Positions 22,915 through 31,972 of a stretch of 44,935 nucleotides of DNA are shown here, piece after piece. Below the pieces are notes generated by a model. It worked only from the letters and a program-made list of their open reading frames with translations, had not been told where the DNA came from and made no database searches. The stretch is taken from contig JANWJU010000036.1 of the NCBI GenBank assembly GCA_025451775.1, positions 1 through 44,935 of the forward strand, read 5' to 3'. Each line of letters begins with the position of its first letter. Within the stretch, counting starts at the first letter, position 1. Position numbers and translations under genes: made by a program. The stretch comes from Terriglobales bacterium. GTDB taxonomy: Bacteria > Acidobacteriota > Terriglobia > Terriglobales > SCQP01.

Positions 22915-24162
22915 ATGAATCCCCGCTTCGAAAACAATGTTGCCGCTCCGCCCCCCGGCGTGCGCGGATGGCTGAACCGCGACATCGTGGGCATGACGCT
23001 CACCAGCCTGCTGTCGGATGCCTGCCACGAGATGGTGACAGCGGTGCTGCCCGGCTTTCTGCTGGCGCTGGGGGCGCCGGCGGCGGCGCTGGGTTACATC
23101 GAAGGCGCGGCTGACGCGGCCTCCAGCCTCGTCAAGCTGGGTTCGGGTTGGTACTCCGACCGTGTGGGCCGGCGCAAGGGCACGGTGACCGGCAGCTATG
23201 TCGTAACGGCGGGCGCACTGGGGCTGCTGGCGCTGGCGGTGAGCTGGCCGATGGTGCTGGTTTTCCGGGTGGTGAGCTGGATGAGCCGCGGGGTGCGCAG
23301 CCCGTTGCGCAGTGCCATGCTGGCGGATGCGGTGCGGCCCGAGGCGCGCGGCAAGGCGTTTGGTCTGCACCGCGCCGGCGACACGCTGGGGGCGGTGCTG
23401 GGGCCGCTGGCAGGGATCTGGCTGTTGTCGGTTCTGCCCCGGGTGGTTCCAGCCGCGCCCTATCGAACGATTTTTCTATTCTCGCTCGTGCCCGGCGGGT
23501 TGGCGGTGGCGGCCTTTGCGGCGTTGGTTGGCGACCGGCGCCATCCCGCCCGCCATGGACTCAAGCTCTGGCACGCGGTGCGCAGCCTGCCCGGCGCTTT
23601 TGGGCGATTTCTGCGCGGCGTGGGCGTGTTTGGGCTCGGCGATTTCTCCCACACGATGCTCATCCTGGCGGCGACAGTGCTGCTGGCGCCCCGCTACGGC
23701 ACGGTACGCGCCGTGCAATGGTCGGCGCTCCTCTACGTGGTTCACAACGTGTTTTATGCGGGCGCGGCTTACCCGGTGGGTGCGCTCGCCGACCGCATCC
23801 ATAAGCCCCGCCTGCTCGCCGCCGGCTATGTGTTGGCTGCGGCGGTGGCGGCGGCCACCGCCTGGTTGATGGCCCGGCACCTCGCCAGCCTCCCGCTCCT
23901 GACGGCGGTGTTTGCCGCCGCCGGCGTTTATATTGCCGTGCAGGATGCGCTTGAGGGGGCCATTCCCGCCGACTTGGTGCCCGCCCCCGACCGGGCCACC
24001 GCCTATGGTGTGCTGGGAGCGGTCGATGGCGTCGGCGATTTCATCGCCAGCGCGCTGGTGGGCTCACTGTGGACAGCCTTTTCCCCCGCCTGGGGATTCG
24101 CTGCCGCCGCTGCTCTGATGTTGACCGGGGCCGCCACGCTAGCGGTCAACTCCAGCTCCTAG
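22915..24162 (+). CDS. Major facilitator superfamily transporter
   Basis: 415-aa integral membrane protein with about 12 hydrophobic segments. The loop after TM2 carries the MFS signature WYSDRVGRRKG, and the middle has RGVRSPLRSAMLADAVRPEARGKA as in drug or sugar-phosphate type carriers. Start set at 22915; in-frame residues from 22846 are arginine/glycine-rich and unlike a transporter. Divergent from the fluoride operon by about 125 nt, but nothing shows that they are coregulated. Substrate unknown. Confidence 0.88.
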   Translation: MNPRFENNVAAPPPGVRGWLNRDIVGMTLTSLLSDACHEMVTAVLPGFLLALGAPAAALGYIEGAADAASSLVKLGSGWYSDRVGRRKGTVTGSYVVTAGALGLLALAVSWPMVLVFRVVSWMSRGVRSPLRSAMLADAVRPEARGKAFGLHRAGDTLGAVLGPLAGIWLLSVLPRVVPAAPYRTIFLFSLVPGGLAVAAFAALVGDRRHPARHGLKLWHAVRSLPGAFGRFLRGVGVFGLGDFSHTMLILAATVLLAPRYGTVRAVQWSALLYVVHNVFYAGAAYPVGALADRIHKPRLLAAGYVLAAAVAAATAWLMARHLASLPLLTAVFAAAGVYIAVQDALEGAIPADLVPAPDRATAYGVLGAVDGVGDFIASALVGSLWTAFSPAWGFAAAAALMLTGAATLAVNSSS

Positions 24163-24171
24163 CCGAGTCAA

Positions 24172-24330
24172 GTGGGCGGCAAAACCGGGCGCCCGCGCTG
24201 CTCCAGCGGCCAAGCAGGCGGCGACGCATGGCCCGCCCGCCGGCCCAAGGAGCCGAGAGCGCAGGAGTGGGGCGAAGGGGCCCCCGCGACGCGCTGTCGG
24301 CCAAGCGGGCGGCGAAGCCGGGCGCCCGCG
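24172..24330 (+). repeat. Family B repeat, composite copy between convergent genes
   Basis: Holds two ends of the GGGCGCCCGCG type (24190s and 24320-24330) and the GCGCAGGAGTGGGGCGAAGG and GGCCCCCGCGACGCG blocks. It fills the gap between the convergent MFS and zinc-ribbon genes, ending 6 nt from the zinc-ribbon stop. No U-rich terminator is seen. Confidence 0.78.
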
Positions 24331-24335
24331 TACAA

Positions 24336-24923
24336 TTAATGCTCCACGTCGCTGATCTGGATCTCAGTGTGGCCGGCGAGTGGACTGGCCCTGATGGTGA
24401 GCGTATCGCGCAGGTTGATCTGCACCAGGGTGATCTGGTCGCCGTTGGTTTTCAGCGTCGCATCCGGATAGCGGATGTGATAGAAGTTGATCACCTCACC
24501 CGCCGGAGCGCTGGTGCGGAAGCTGAGGGAGGCGATGTTGCTGGAGGCGAGTTGCGCCTGTGCGCCCTTTTCGCCCACCGCGCCGGGAAAAATCTCCACT
24601 CCCAAGCTGTGGGCGAGTTTAGCCGGGTCGTTGCTCGCCGTGACCACCCCAAATGGCGACTCGACCCGGCCGCCGTTCTTGGTCGAGGTCACGATGCTGG
24701 TGTGGCGGATGAAGTAGACCATGCCCACCACAAAAATGATGCCAATCACGGCAATCACGGCCAAAAAGACCACCACCACCCGGCGTCCTCCATACCGGCG
24801 GTGGATGGGTGGAACGTTGGCGGCCTTGCGTTCCTGGCCAGCCAGGAGACGCCCGCAGGCGTGGCAGAACTGGGCCTGATCGCCGCTTTCGGCGCCGCAT
24901 TGGGGGCAGCGGGCCATGTTCAT
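24336..24923 (-). CDS. Zinc-ribbon membrane protein of unknown function
   Basis: 195 aa. An N-terminal zinc ribbon (CPQCGAES, CHACG; cysteines about 6, 9, 20, 23) is followed by a basic linker, one transmembrane segment (about 48-70) and a C-terminal domain outside the membrane with an SLGVEIFPGAV segment and a beta-rich end. That layout would put zinc in the cytoplasm and the larger domain in the periplasm. The start overlaps the ychF stop (ATGA), tying its translation to that gene. Function not recognised. Confidence 0.8.
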   Translation of the reverse strand: MNMARCPQCGAESGDQAQFCHACGRLLAGQERKAANVPPIHRRYGGRRVVVVFLAVIAVIGIIFVVGMVYFIRHTSIVTSTKNGGRVESPFGVVTASNDPAKLAHSLGVEIFPGAVGEKGAQAQLASSNIASLSFRTSAPAGEVINFYHIRYPDATLKTNGDQITLVQINLRDTLTIRASPLAGHTEIQISDVEH

Positions 24924-25978
24924 CCCGAGTGCCTGATGTGCATCACATCCCCATCCTGCACCAAGTAATCCTTGCCCTCGAGCCGGAGTTTTCCCTTATC
25001 CCGCGCAGCCGCCTCCGATCCCAGCTCCAGCAACTCGTTCCAGGCGATGACCTCGGCGCGGATAAAGTGTTTGGACAAATCCGTGTGGATGGCGCCGGCG
25101 CCCTCGACCGCCCGGGTGTGGCGGGATATCGTCCAGGCGCGGCACTCGTCCTCGCCGGCGGTGAAGAACGAGATCAGCCCCAACAGACGGTAGATGGCGC
25201 GCGCCAGCCGGGCCACGCCCGGCTCCTCCAGCCCGTAGCCGGCCATGAACTCGGCTGCTTCTTCTGGCGGTAGCCCCGCGATCTCAGCTTCAATCTTGGC
25301 GCAGATGGCGGTGGCCCCTGTATTGGGTGCGGCCAACGCTGGCTCCAGACCGTGGCGCGCCACCGCCGTTTTCAACTGAGGTGCTTCCGCCTCGCTGACG
25401 TTGAGCACGTAGAGGATCGGCTTTTGGCTCAGAAATTGGAATCCCCGGGTGCGCTTCTCCTCCTCCGGGTTGAGTGCCAGCGTGCGCAGGGGTTGTTCCC
25501 CTTCCAGATGGGTTTTCATCCGCGCCAACACCTCGGCCTCCTGTTCCAAGGCCGGGCTGCGCAGCTTTTTCAGGTCTTTGGCCACCCGCTCGATGCGCTT
25601 TTCCACTTGGCCCAGATCACTGAGAATCATGTCGAACTCGAGGTTGCGCACGTCGGTGGCCGGATCGGAAATCGCCAAGCCCGGTTCATCAAAAGCGCGC
25701 AGCACCTCAACCAGAGCGTCCACCGGGCGCAGCGCCGTGATCCCGGAACCGTCCCGCAGCGATTCCGTGGTCAGCGATCCCACTTCGGCAAGCTCGATAT
25801 TGGCGTGGGTCAGCTTCCGCGGCCGGTAGAGCTCGGCGAGTTGGTCCAAGCGTGGGTCGGGCACCTGCGCGATGCCCAAACGGTCCTCACGCCGGGACAA
25901 ATTGACCTCGGTCTGCGTCAACATGCTGAACAGCGAGGTTTTACCTACCTGTGGTAGGCCAATAATGCCGGCTTTCAT
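24920..25978 (-). CDS. ychF: YchF/OLA1-family P-loop ATPase (DUF933)
   Basis: 352 aa: Ras-like G domain (GLPQVGKTSLF at the start), a coiled-coil insert (about 130-200), and C-terminal TGS/DUF933 domain (LEGKDYLVQDGDVMHIRH). The G1 loop is Q-V-G-K-T-S where most family members have N-V-G-K-S-T, and the G4-like segment reads NVSE instead of NVDE. Family members bind ATP in preference to GTP and are linked to ribosomes and oxidative stress. Start set at 25978; the longer frame upstream is not homologous. Coupled to the zinc-ribbon gene. Confidence 0.92.
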   Translation of the reverse strand: MKAGIIGLPQVGKTSLFSMLTQTEVNLSRREDRLGIAQVPDPRLDQLAELYRPRKLTHANIELAEVGSLTTESLRDGSGITALRPVDALVEVLRAFDEPGLAISDPATDVRNLEFDMILSDLGQVEKRIERVAKDLKKLRSPALEQEAEVLARMKTHLEGEQPLRTLALNPEEEKRTRGFQFLSQKPILYVLNVSEAEAPQLKTAVARHGLEPALAAPNTGATAICAKIEAEIAGLPPEEAAEFMAGYGLEEPGVARLARAIYRLLGLISFFTAGEDECRAWTISRHTRAVEGAGAIHTDLSKHFIRAEVIAWNELLELGSEAAARDKGKLRLEGKDYLVQDGDVMHIRHSG

Positions 25979-26166
25979 GGTGCCAATCCTCGGAAGGCCG
26001 CGCCTGCCTTCCCCACATCGGCGCGGAGGCGTGGATTTCTGGTCCAGAATACCATTAGTCCCCGCGCATCCCCTGCCCGGCGGGCGGTGCGACCTTGGTG
26101 GGGGGCAACCCGAACCTGCGTCACCGCGTCCAAGCGAGTACCTGGATTGGCAGTAAACGGCTAACA

Positions 26167-26814
26167 TTGAAGGAGCAGGGGGCCGATATTCTGAACCACC
26201 ACGCGGTTGCGACCGAATCTTGGAGCGAGGCCGAGGCCATCCAGCGCGCCCAGCAGGGTGGCGCCGAAGCGTTCGAGTTCCTCTACCATTTGCATAAGCG
26301 GCGCGTTTACTCGCTCTGCTTGCGCATGACCGGCAACACCGCGGAGGCGGAAGATCTGGCGCAGGAGGCGTTTTTGCAATTGTTCCGCAAAATCGGAACC
26401 TTCCGCGGCGAGAGCGCCTTTTCCACCTGGCTGCACCGGCTCTCGGTGAACGTGGTGCTCATGCACCTGCGCCGCAAGAGCTTGCCGGAGACGCCGCTGG
26501 AGGAGTTCACCGAACCCAGCCAGGACGACGGCCCGCGGCGCGAGATTGGCGCCCGCGATCAGACTCTGGCCGGCTCCATTGACCGCGTCAACCTCGAACG
26601 TGCGATTGAGCGCTTGCCGCCAGGGTACCGCACCATCTTTGTCCTGCACGACATGGAAGGCTACGAGCACAACGAAATCGCCGGCATGATGGGTTGTTCC
26701 ATTGGCAACTCCAAGTCGCAGCTCCACAAGGCGCGGATGAAACTCCGTGATCTGTTGCAGTTGCCCCAGCGGGGCGTGGCGCGGGCGGGCAACAGCGGAG
26801 GCAGCGAGGTCTGA
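26167..26814 (+). CDS. ECF-type RNA polymerase sigma factor
   Basis: RpoE-like sigma factor, 215 aa from TTG 26167. Region 2 ([43 protein letters not shown]) and region 4 ([41 protein letters not shown]) are both complete. No ATG fits; TTG 26167 is the best guess, with a TAAACG-like element ending 7 nt before it, but a TTG at 26095 cannot be excluded. The zinc anti-sigma gene follows directly, forming the standard sigma/anti-sigma pair. Confidence 0.92.
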   Translation: MKEQGADILNHHAVATESWSEAEAIQRAQQGGAEAFEFLYHLHKRRVYSLCLRMTGNTAEAEDLAQEAFLQLFRKIGTFRGESAFSTWLHRLSVNVVLMHLRRKSLPETPLEEFTEPSQDDGPRREIGARDQTLAGSIDRVNLERAIERLPPGYRTIFVLHDMEGYEHNEIAGMMGCSIGNSKSQLHKARMKLRDLLQLPQRGVARAGNSGGSEV

Positions 26815-27177
26815 ATGCGGCGGAAACCCATTCCGATCCAGCGGGAATCGAACCCTAAAGCGGGAAGGCGGCTTGCTATGGCGAATGCAACGGCAACAGA
26901 GACGGTTATGGCGTGCGGGGAGTTCGAAGTCATCCTCGCCGAGGTGCTGCAACGCGCCGACCTTCCGCTGACGGCCCAGCAGCATCTCTCCGAGTGCTTG
27001 GAGTGTGCTGCCGCGCTGGACGATTTCGAGGCGATTGCCGACTCCGTGCGCCATCTCCCCCCTCTCGACGAGCCTGTTCCCGACCTCTGGCCTCAGATCC
27101 GGGACGTCCTCCGCCGCGAAGGCGTCATCCATGCCGACGGCCGGGACTGCGCCCCCGCACCCAAGCTGGTGAAGTAG
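26815..27177 (+). CDS. Zinc-binding anti-sigma factor (ZAS type)
   Basis: 120 aa. H-x3-C-x2-C is seen in QHLSECLECAAAL, with a partner cysteine earlier (MACGEFE), the ZAS zinc motif that can respond to thiol oxidation. No transmembrane helix follows, so this is a soluble anti-sigma rather than a membrane-tethered one. The ATG directly follows the sigma stop (TGAATG); an internal ATG at 26878 is a reasonable alternative. It should hold the adjacent ECF sigma inactive. Confidence 0.8.
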   Translation: MRRKPIPIQRESNPKAGRRLAMANATATETVMACGEFEVILAEVLQRADLPLTAQQHLSECLECAAALDDFEAIADSVRHLPPLDEPVPDLWPQIRDVLRREGVIHADGRDCAPAPKLVK

Positions 27178-27199
27178 ACCCGCGGCCTCCTCCTAAGAG

Positions 27200-27221
27200 C
27201 GACCAGCGGGAGCGCTGGTCG
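27200..27221. terminator. Hairpin after the anti-sigma gene
   Basis: CGACCAGCG and CGCTGGTCG arms around GGAG, 9 perfect pairs, no U-run. The left part (GCGACCAGCGGGAGCG) equals a segment of family A, so it may be a decayed copy. Likely a transcript end between anti-sigma and shikimate kinase. Confidence 0.45.
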
Positions 27222-27269
27222 GGGCAGAGCCCGACAGCCTGCATGTCGGCTGCCGCGCCCAGCGGCTGC

Positions 27270-27275
27270 TAAACT
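27270..27275 (+). promoter_or_regulatory. -10-like hexamer of aroK (leaderless type)
   Basis: TAAACT ends 6 nt before the shikimate kinase ATG; no Shine-Dalgarno in between. Confidence 0.45.
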
Positions 27276-27281
27276 GGCTGC

Positions 27282-27821
27282 ATGCCCTCGCGCCCGCCGA
27301 TCGCTTCACCGTTGGTGCTGGTCGGCTTTATGGGGTGCGGCAAAACCACGGTGGGGCGGCTGCTGGCCCAGCATTTGGGCTGGCACTTCTGCGATCTGGA
27401 CGACCGCATTGAAGCCGCCGCCGGGGTGCCCATACCTACCATCTTCGCCCAGCGTGGCGAACCCGCCTTCCGCGAGATTGAGCGCAGGGAACTGTTGCAG
27501 GCTTTGGGCGCCGCTGCGGGCCGTCCTACCGTGCTGGCCGTCGGTGGCGGCACCGTGGCCCAACCCTACAATTGGGACGACATCCGCGCCAGCGGCGGCG
27601 CTTCGGTCTACCTCGACGTTCCACTGGACGAGCTCCTTGAGCGCTGCGCCGGCATCTCCAACCGCCCCCTGTTCCGGGATGCCGCCTCTTTTGGCGCTCT
27701 TTTCGCTCAGCGCCGGGAATTTTACCGCCAGGCCGAGCTCACCATCCCCGCCAGCGGCACTAGCCCCGCCGATGTCGCCAGCCGCGTGCTGCAATCGCTC
27801 GGTGCGGCCACGACGCGCTGA
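27282..27821 (+). CDS. aroK: Shikimate kinase
   Basis: Phosphorylates shikimate in the aromatic amino acid pathway. GFMGCGKTTVGRLLA P-loop, FCDLDDRIE (shikimate Asp), the GEPAFREIE arginine and GGGTVAQP are all present. 179 aa, normal. Starts 6 nt after a TAAACT hexamer. The stop codon touches the stop codon of the convergent ABC gene with no gap. No other aro gene is in the window. Confidence 0.95.
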   Translation: MPSRPPIASPLVLVGFMGCGKTTVGRLLAQHLGWHFCDLDDRIEAAAGVPIPTIFAQRGEPAFREIERRELLQALGAAAGRPTVLAVGGGTVAQPYNWDDIRASGGASVYLDVPLDELLERCAGISNRPLFRDAASFGALFAQRREFYRQAELTIPASGTSPADVASRVLQSLGAATTR

Positions 27822-29681
27822 TTAGGCGCGAGCGGGGCCAGGCAGGGCTTCCGAGGTGTGGGGAAGCTCCTGGTCCTTGTACTGCAGCTGGTACAGCCGC
27901 CAGTAGATGCCGCGGTGGTGGAGCAGCTCCTGGTGCGTGCCTTGCTCGCGCAGCACGCCTTTGTGCAGCACCAGGATCTGATCGGCGCGCTGGATGGTGG
28001 AGAGCCGATGGGCGATCAGAATGCTGGTGCGGCCCTCAAGCATGCGGTCCAGGGCGGCGCGGATGCGCATTTCGGTCTCCGTATCGACGCTGGCGGTGGC
28101 TTCATCGAGGATCAGGATCGAAGGCCGGGCGGCGAGGGCGCGGGCGAAATTGACCAGTTGCTTTTGGCCGGTGGACAGACCGCTGCCGCGTTCGCGCAAC
28201 GGCGTGGCGTCGCCCGCGGGCAGGGAAGCGAGGAACTCCTCCAGGTTGGCATCCCGCTCCGCTTCCGCCACCCGCGCGTCGCTCATGGCCGTATCGCCCA
28301 TGCGGATGTTTTCGGCGATGGTGCCCGTGAACAAATACGGGTCTTGCAGCACGATGCCAAACCGCCGCCGCAGCGCGCCCAGATCGAGCTCCCGGATATC
28401 GGTCCCGTCCAGCAGGATACGCCCCCGCTGCACGTCATAGAAGCGCAGCAACAAGCTGGTGGTGGTGGTCTTGCCCGCACCGGTGTGGCCGACAATGGCC
28501 AGGCTCGAACCCGGCTCCACCGTGAAGCTCACGTCGCGCAGGACCCAATCCTCGTGCTGGTAGGCAAACCAGACGTGGTCAAACTCGATGCGCCCGGGCG
28601 CCTGGTCCACTACGCCCGAGCCCGCCGGAACGGGCGCGGCGACGGGACCGAGGGGGGCGTCAAGTAACTGGAAGATGCGCTCCGAGCTGGCCATCGCCGA
28701 CTGCAAGGTGTTGTACTTGTCGCTCAGGTCCTGAATCGGGCGGAAGAACCGCTGCGTGTACTGGATAAAGGCGAACACGATGCCGATGGTCAGCGTGCCA
28801 TGCATGACCCGCAGACCGCCGAACCAGAGAATCAGCGTGACCGCAAAAATGCTGAGAAACTCCACCACCGGGTAGTAGACCGCGTAGGCGAAGACGGCAT
28901 CGATCCAGGCGTCGCAATGTTCCTGGTTGATTTTGCGGAATTGCTCGTAGGCGATGTCCTCGCGGTTGAACGCCTGCACCACCGCCATGCCGGCGATGTG
29001 TTCCTGCAGGAACACGTTGATGCGCGCGACGAGCAGCCGGATGCGGCGATAGCTCTCGCGCACCGCCTTGCGGAAGTAGTGGGTGGCGATGAAGATGGCC
29101 GGCAGCACCCCCAGCGTGATCAGCGACAGTTGCCAGTTGAAGCGGATCATCACCACCACGATCATGGTGAGGACGAAGCAATCGTCAAACAGCGCCACCA
29201 GCGCGGTCGAGATGGTTTCGTTGAGCATCTCGACATCGTTGGTCACGCGCGTGACCAGCCGGCCCACCGGGTTGTGGTCGAAAAACGGGACTGGGAGCCG
29301 CTGCAGGTGGGCGAAGAGCTGGCGGCGCAGGTCGTACATCGACTTCTGCCCCACCCATTGCATGGCGTAGGACTGGGCAAAATCCAGGGCGAAACCGAAG
29401 GTGAGCGTCAGCAGGTAAATGATGCCGAGGGTCGCGACCCCGCGGTACGCGCCCTCGGGCAAATACGGCGTCAGCAGGCTGCGGGTGCCGGCCACGGGGA
29501 ACAAATAGGTGTCGATGATGACCTTGTTCAGGTACGGGCCCACGATTTGGGTGGCCGACTGAAGCGCCGCCGCGATGGTGGCCAGGATCACGACCGCGCG
29601 GTAGGGGCGCACGTAGCGCAGCAGGCGCCCGATCAGGCGCCGGTCGATGGCTTTGCCCAGTTGTTCTTCTTCCTGCGGCAT
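27822..29681 (-). CDS. ABC exporter half-transporter, catalytic subunit
   Basis: 619-aa MsbA/MDR-like half-transporter: six-helix membrane domain (about 20-330) followed by the ATPase domain with Walker A VGHTGAGKTT, signature LSTGQKQ and Walker B ILILDEATASVD, the catalytic glutamate being E527. Start set at 29681 since residues upstream are the previous gene in another frame. It follows its partner by 7 nt. Its signature deviates (LSTGQ), and with the partner's D499 forms a degenerate site, as in TM287/288-type heterodimers. Substrate unknown; lipid or drug export is typical. Confidence 0.93.
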   Translation of the reverse strand: MPQEEEQLGKAIDRRLIGRLLRYVRPYRAVVILATIAAALQSATQIVGPYLNKVIIDTYLFPVAGTRSLLTPYLPEGAYRGVATLGIIYLLTLTFGFALDFAQSYAMQWVGQKSMYDLRRQLFAHLQRLPVPFFDHNPVGRLVTRVTNDVEMLNETISTALVALFDDCFVLTMIVVVMIRFNWQLSLITLGVLPAIFIATHYFRKAVRESYRRIRLLVARINVFLQEHIAGMAVVQAFNREDIAYEQFRKINQEHCDAWIDAVFAYAVYYPVVEFLSIFAVTLILWFGGLRVMHGTLTIGIVFAFIQYTQRFFRPIQDLSDKYNTLQSAMASSERIFQLLDAPLGPVAAPVPAGSGVVDQAPGRIEFDHVWFAYQHEDWVLRDVSFTVEPGSSLAIVGHTGAGKTTTTSLLLRFYDVQRGRILLDGTDIRELDLGALRRRFGIVLQDPYLFTGTIAENIRMGDTAMSDARVAEAERDANLEEFLASLPAGDATPLRERGSGLSTGQKQLVNFARALAARPSILILDEATASVDTETEMRIRAALDRMLEGRTSILIAHRLSTIQRADQILVLHKGVLREQGTHQELLHHRGIYWRLYQLQYKDQELPHTSEALPGPARA

Positions 29682-29688
29682 GACGGTT

Positions 29689-31452
29689 CTATTCGACTTG
29701 CGACAACTCTTCCTCCAGTAGCTGCTTTTCGTACAACTCGGCGTAGGCGCCGCCCTGGCCAATGAGTTCGGCGTGCGTGCCCTGCTCGACGATGCGGCCG
29801 TGGTCGAGCACGGCGATGAGATCGGCGTTGCGCACGGTCGAGATGCGATGGCTGATGATGATCGTCGTGCGGCTGTGGGGCCCGCCTTCCAGGCGACCGC
29901 GCTCGAGCTGCTCGAGGATGCGGTCCTCGGTAATCGTATCCACGCTGGCCAGGGCGTCATCCATGATGAGGATGTGGGGATTGCGCAGCAGGGCGCGCGC
30001 CAGCGCCGCGCGCTGTTTCTGGCCGCCCGACAACGTCAGGCCGCGCTCGCCCACGCGCGTGCCATAGGCCTCGGGGAAATCGGCGATGTCGCCGGCGATG
30101 CCGGCGATGCCGGCCGCTTCTTCGATGGCCGCGTCCCCGGCGTTAGGGACCCCAAACGAGATATTGGCGCGCAAGGTGTCGCTGAACAGTAACGTCTCTT
30201 GCGGAACCAGCCCAATACTTTTCCGCAGCACGCGCAGCGGAATTTCGCGAATCGGACGGCCATCGATCAGCACCATGCCCGGGGCGGCATCAAGCAGGCG
30301 GGGAATCAGCGACACCAGCGTGGATTTGCCCGACCCGGTGTGGCCGACCAGCGCGACCGTCTTCCCGGCGCGGATGTGCAGATTCAAATCCCGCAGCACC
30401 GGCTGCCCGTCGTAGTCGAAATTCAAACCCCGGAACTCGATGTCGCCGCGGACGGCGGTGACGCTCGCATCGGTCGCCGGCCCGTCGGCGATGTCGGGCG
30501 TCTGCGTGAGCAGCTCGCGCAAGCGCGTGAACGAGGCCGCGCCCCGCTGCACCAGGTTGATGACGTAGCCCATGGCGATCATGGGAAACGCCATCTGCGC
30601 CATGTAAAGGTTGAAGGCGGCATAGCCGCCGATGGTGATCCGGTGTTCGAGCACCGCCCGCCCGCCGAACCACAGCACCAGCACAAACGCTACGCCGAGC
30701 AGGAATTGCAGCAACGGATCGAAGGCGCCGGCCAACAGCACCAGCCGCATGTTGTGCTGCACATACTGGCGGTTGAGGCGGTCGAAGCGCTCCTCCTCCA
30801 GCGGCTCGCGCGTATAAGCGCGCACCATGCGCAAGCCCCCCAGGTTCTCCTCGACCCGGGTCGAGAGCCGGGAAAACATCGCCTGGATCCGCTCGAAGCG
30901 CTCGTGAATGCGCTTGCCGAACCACTGCACCGCCAGGGAGACAAACGGCGCCGGCACGAAGGCGATCAGCGTCAGCACCGGGTCCTGGCGCCAGAGGATC
31001 GCCACCACGTAAACGAACAGCACCACCGCTTGCGCGGAGTACATGATGCCGGGCCCGACCATGTTCCGCACCGCGGCCAGATCGTTCACCGCGCGCGCCA
31101 TCAGATCGCCCGTGCGGAACTTCTGGAAGAACGCCTGCGAAAGCGTCTCCAATTTGGCCAGCAGGTCGTTGCGCAGGTCGAATTCGATCAGGCGCGAGAT
31201 GGTGATCATGATGAGGCGCTGGTAGTAGTTCAGCACCCCGCGGGCGATCACCGTGACCATGAGCAGCAGGCAATACCGCAGCAGCTTGGCGACGTCGATG
31301 CCGCGCCCCAGATCGTTGATGGCGAGCTCGATCTCGAAGGGGATGAGCACGAACGCCGCCGTATTGACCAGCAGGATGATCAGTCCCGCTGACATCCGCC
31401 CGCGGTAGCGGCGGATATAGGGCCACAGCGCTGTGAGCATCTCCCAATTCAT
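29689..31452 (-). CDS. ABC exporter half-transporter, degenerate-site subunit
   Basis: 587 aa with the same domain plan: membrane domain (about 15-310), Walker A GHTGSGKST, signature LTLSGGQKQR, Walker B ILIMDDALASVD. D499 replaces the catalytic glutamate, the mark of the non-hydrolysing site of heterodimeric exporters. The complete LSGGQ here serves the partner's active site. It is the middle gene of a TPR-ABC-ABC operon with an ATGA overlap upstream, so the TPR protein may be involved in the same export process. Confidence 0.93.
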   Translation of the reverse strand: MNWEMLTALWPYIRRYRGRMSAGLIILLVNTAAFVLIPFEIELAINDLGRGIDVAKLLRYCLLLMVTVIARGVLNYYQRLIMITISRLIEFDLRNDLLAKLETLSQAFFQKFRTGDLMARAVNDLAAVRNMVGPGIMYSAQAVVLFVYVVAILWRQDPVLTLIAFVPAPFVSLAVQWFGKRIHERFERIQAMFSRLSTRVEENLGGLRMVRAYTREPLEEERFDRLNRQYVQHNMRLVLLAGAFDPLLQFLLGVAFVLVLWFGGRAVLEHRITIGGYAAFNLYMAQMAFPMIAMGYVINLVQRGAASFTRLRELLTQTPDIADGPATDASVTAVRGDIEFRGLNFDYDGQPVLRDLNLHIRAGKTVALVGHTGSGKSTLVSLIPRLLDAAPGMVLIDGRPIREIPLRVLRKSIGLVPQETLLFSDTLRANISFGVPNAGDAAIEEAAGIAGIAGDIADFPEAYGTRVGERGLTLSGGQKQRAALARALLRNPHILIMDDALASVDTITEDRILEQLERGRLEGGPHSRTTIIISHRISTVRNADLIAVLDHGRIVEQGTHAELIGQGGAYAELYEKQLLEEELSQVE

Positions 31453-31919
31453 TGAAGTTTCGGCAATTTTGCCAGGGCCTTGTGGGCATGATCGGCCCAG
31501 TGGCTGCTGTCACGGCCGGTGGGGTCATCGGAAGCCATCCGGAGGCAGCGCTGCCAATCCGTGCGTGCCGGCGCGGCCTTCTTCAGCTTCTCCTCGGCAT
31601 CGCCCGCCCGGCACAAGGCTTCCGCCGAGGTGGGATCGTTGACGATGGCGTCCTCAAAGCGGCTCAACGCGCCCGCATAGTCGCCGCGATTGTAATAGAA
31701 CGTTCCCACCTGGAGGTCGTGGCCCGCTATTAATGGGTCGGGCAGCCGGCCGGGTGTCCGCGCTGCGACCGGCGCCTGGGGAAATGATGCCTTCGCCGGG
31801 GCAGGGGTTACGGATTCTTGGGGACGCGGCGGCAGGCGCTGGGCGGCCAGGGGCGTGGCGTTGCCCAGCCATGCGAGGCAGAACCCGAGAACACAACCGG
31901 CCCATCCGGCACGATCCAT
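31449..31919 (-). CDS. Secreted tetratricopeptide-repeat protein
   Basis: 156 aa. Signal peptide (hydrophobic to about residue 26, cleavage near PLAAQ), a Pro-rich linker, then about one and a half TPR units (GTFYYNRGDYAGALSRFEDA, IVNDPTSAEALCRAGDAEEK). It overlaps the ABC gene start by ATGA. The periplasmic TPR suggests a scaffold linked to the exporter; no direct evidence. Confidence 0.75.
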   Translation of the reverse strand: MDRAGWAGCVLGFCLAWLGNATPLAAQRLPPRPQESVTPAPAKASFPQAPVAARTPGRLPDPLIAGHDLQVGTFYYNRGDYAGALSRFEDAIVNDPTSAEALCRAGDAEEKLKKAAPARTDWQRCLRMASDDPTGRDSSHWADHAHKALAKLPKLQ

Positions 31920-31972
31920 AAGCTATGGTATCGCGCCGGATGGGCCGGTTTGGACCGGTGTTGGACCGGGAG

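Noticed and set aside
26095-26166. Longer N-terminus of the ECF sigma factor from TTG 26095
   Set aside because: The extra 24 residues look unlike a sigma N-terminus; the TTG at 26167 is preferred, though the start stays uncertain.
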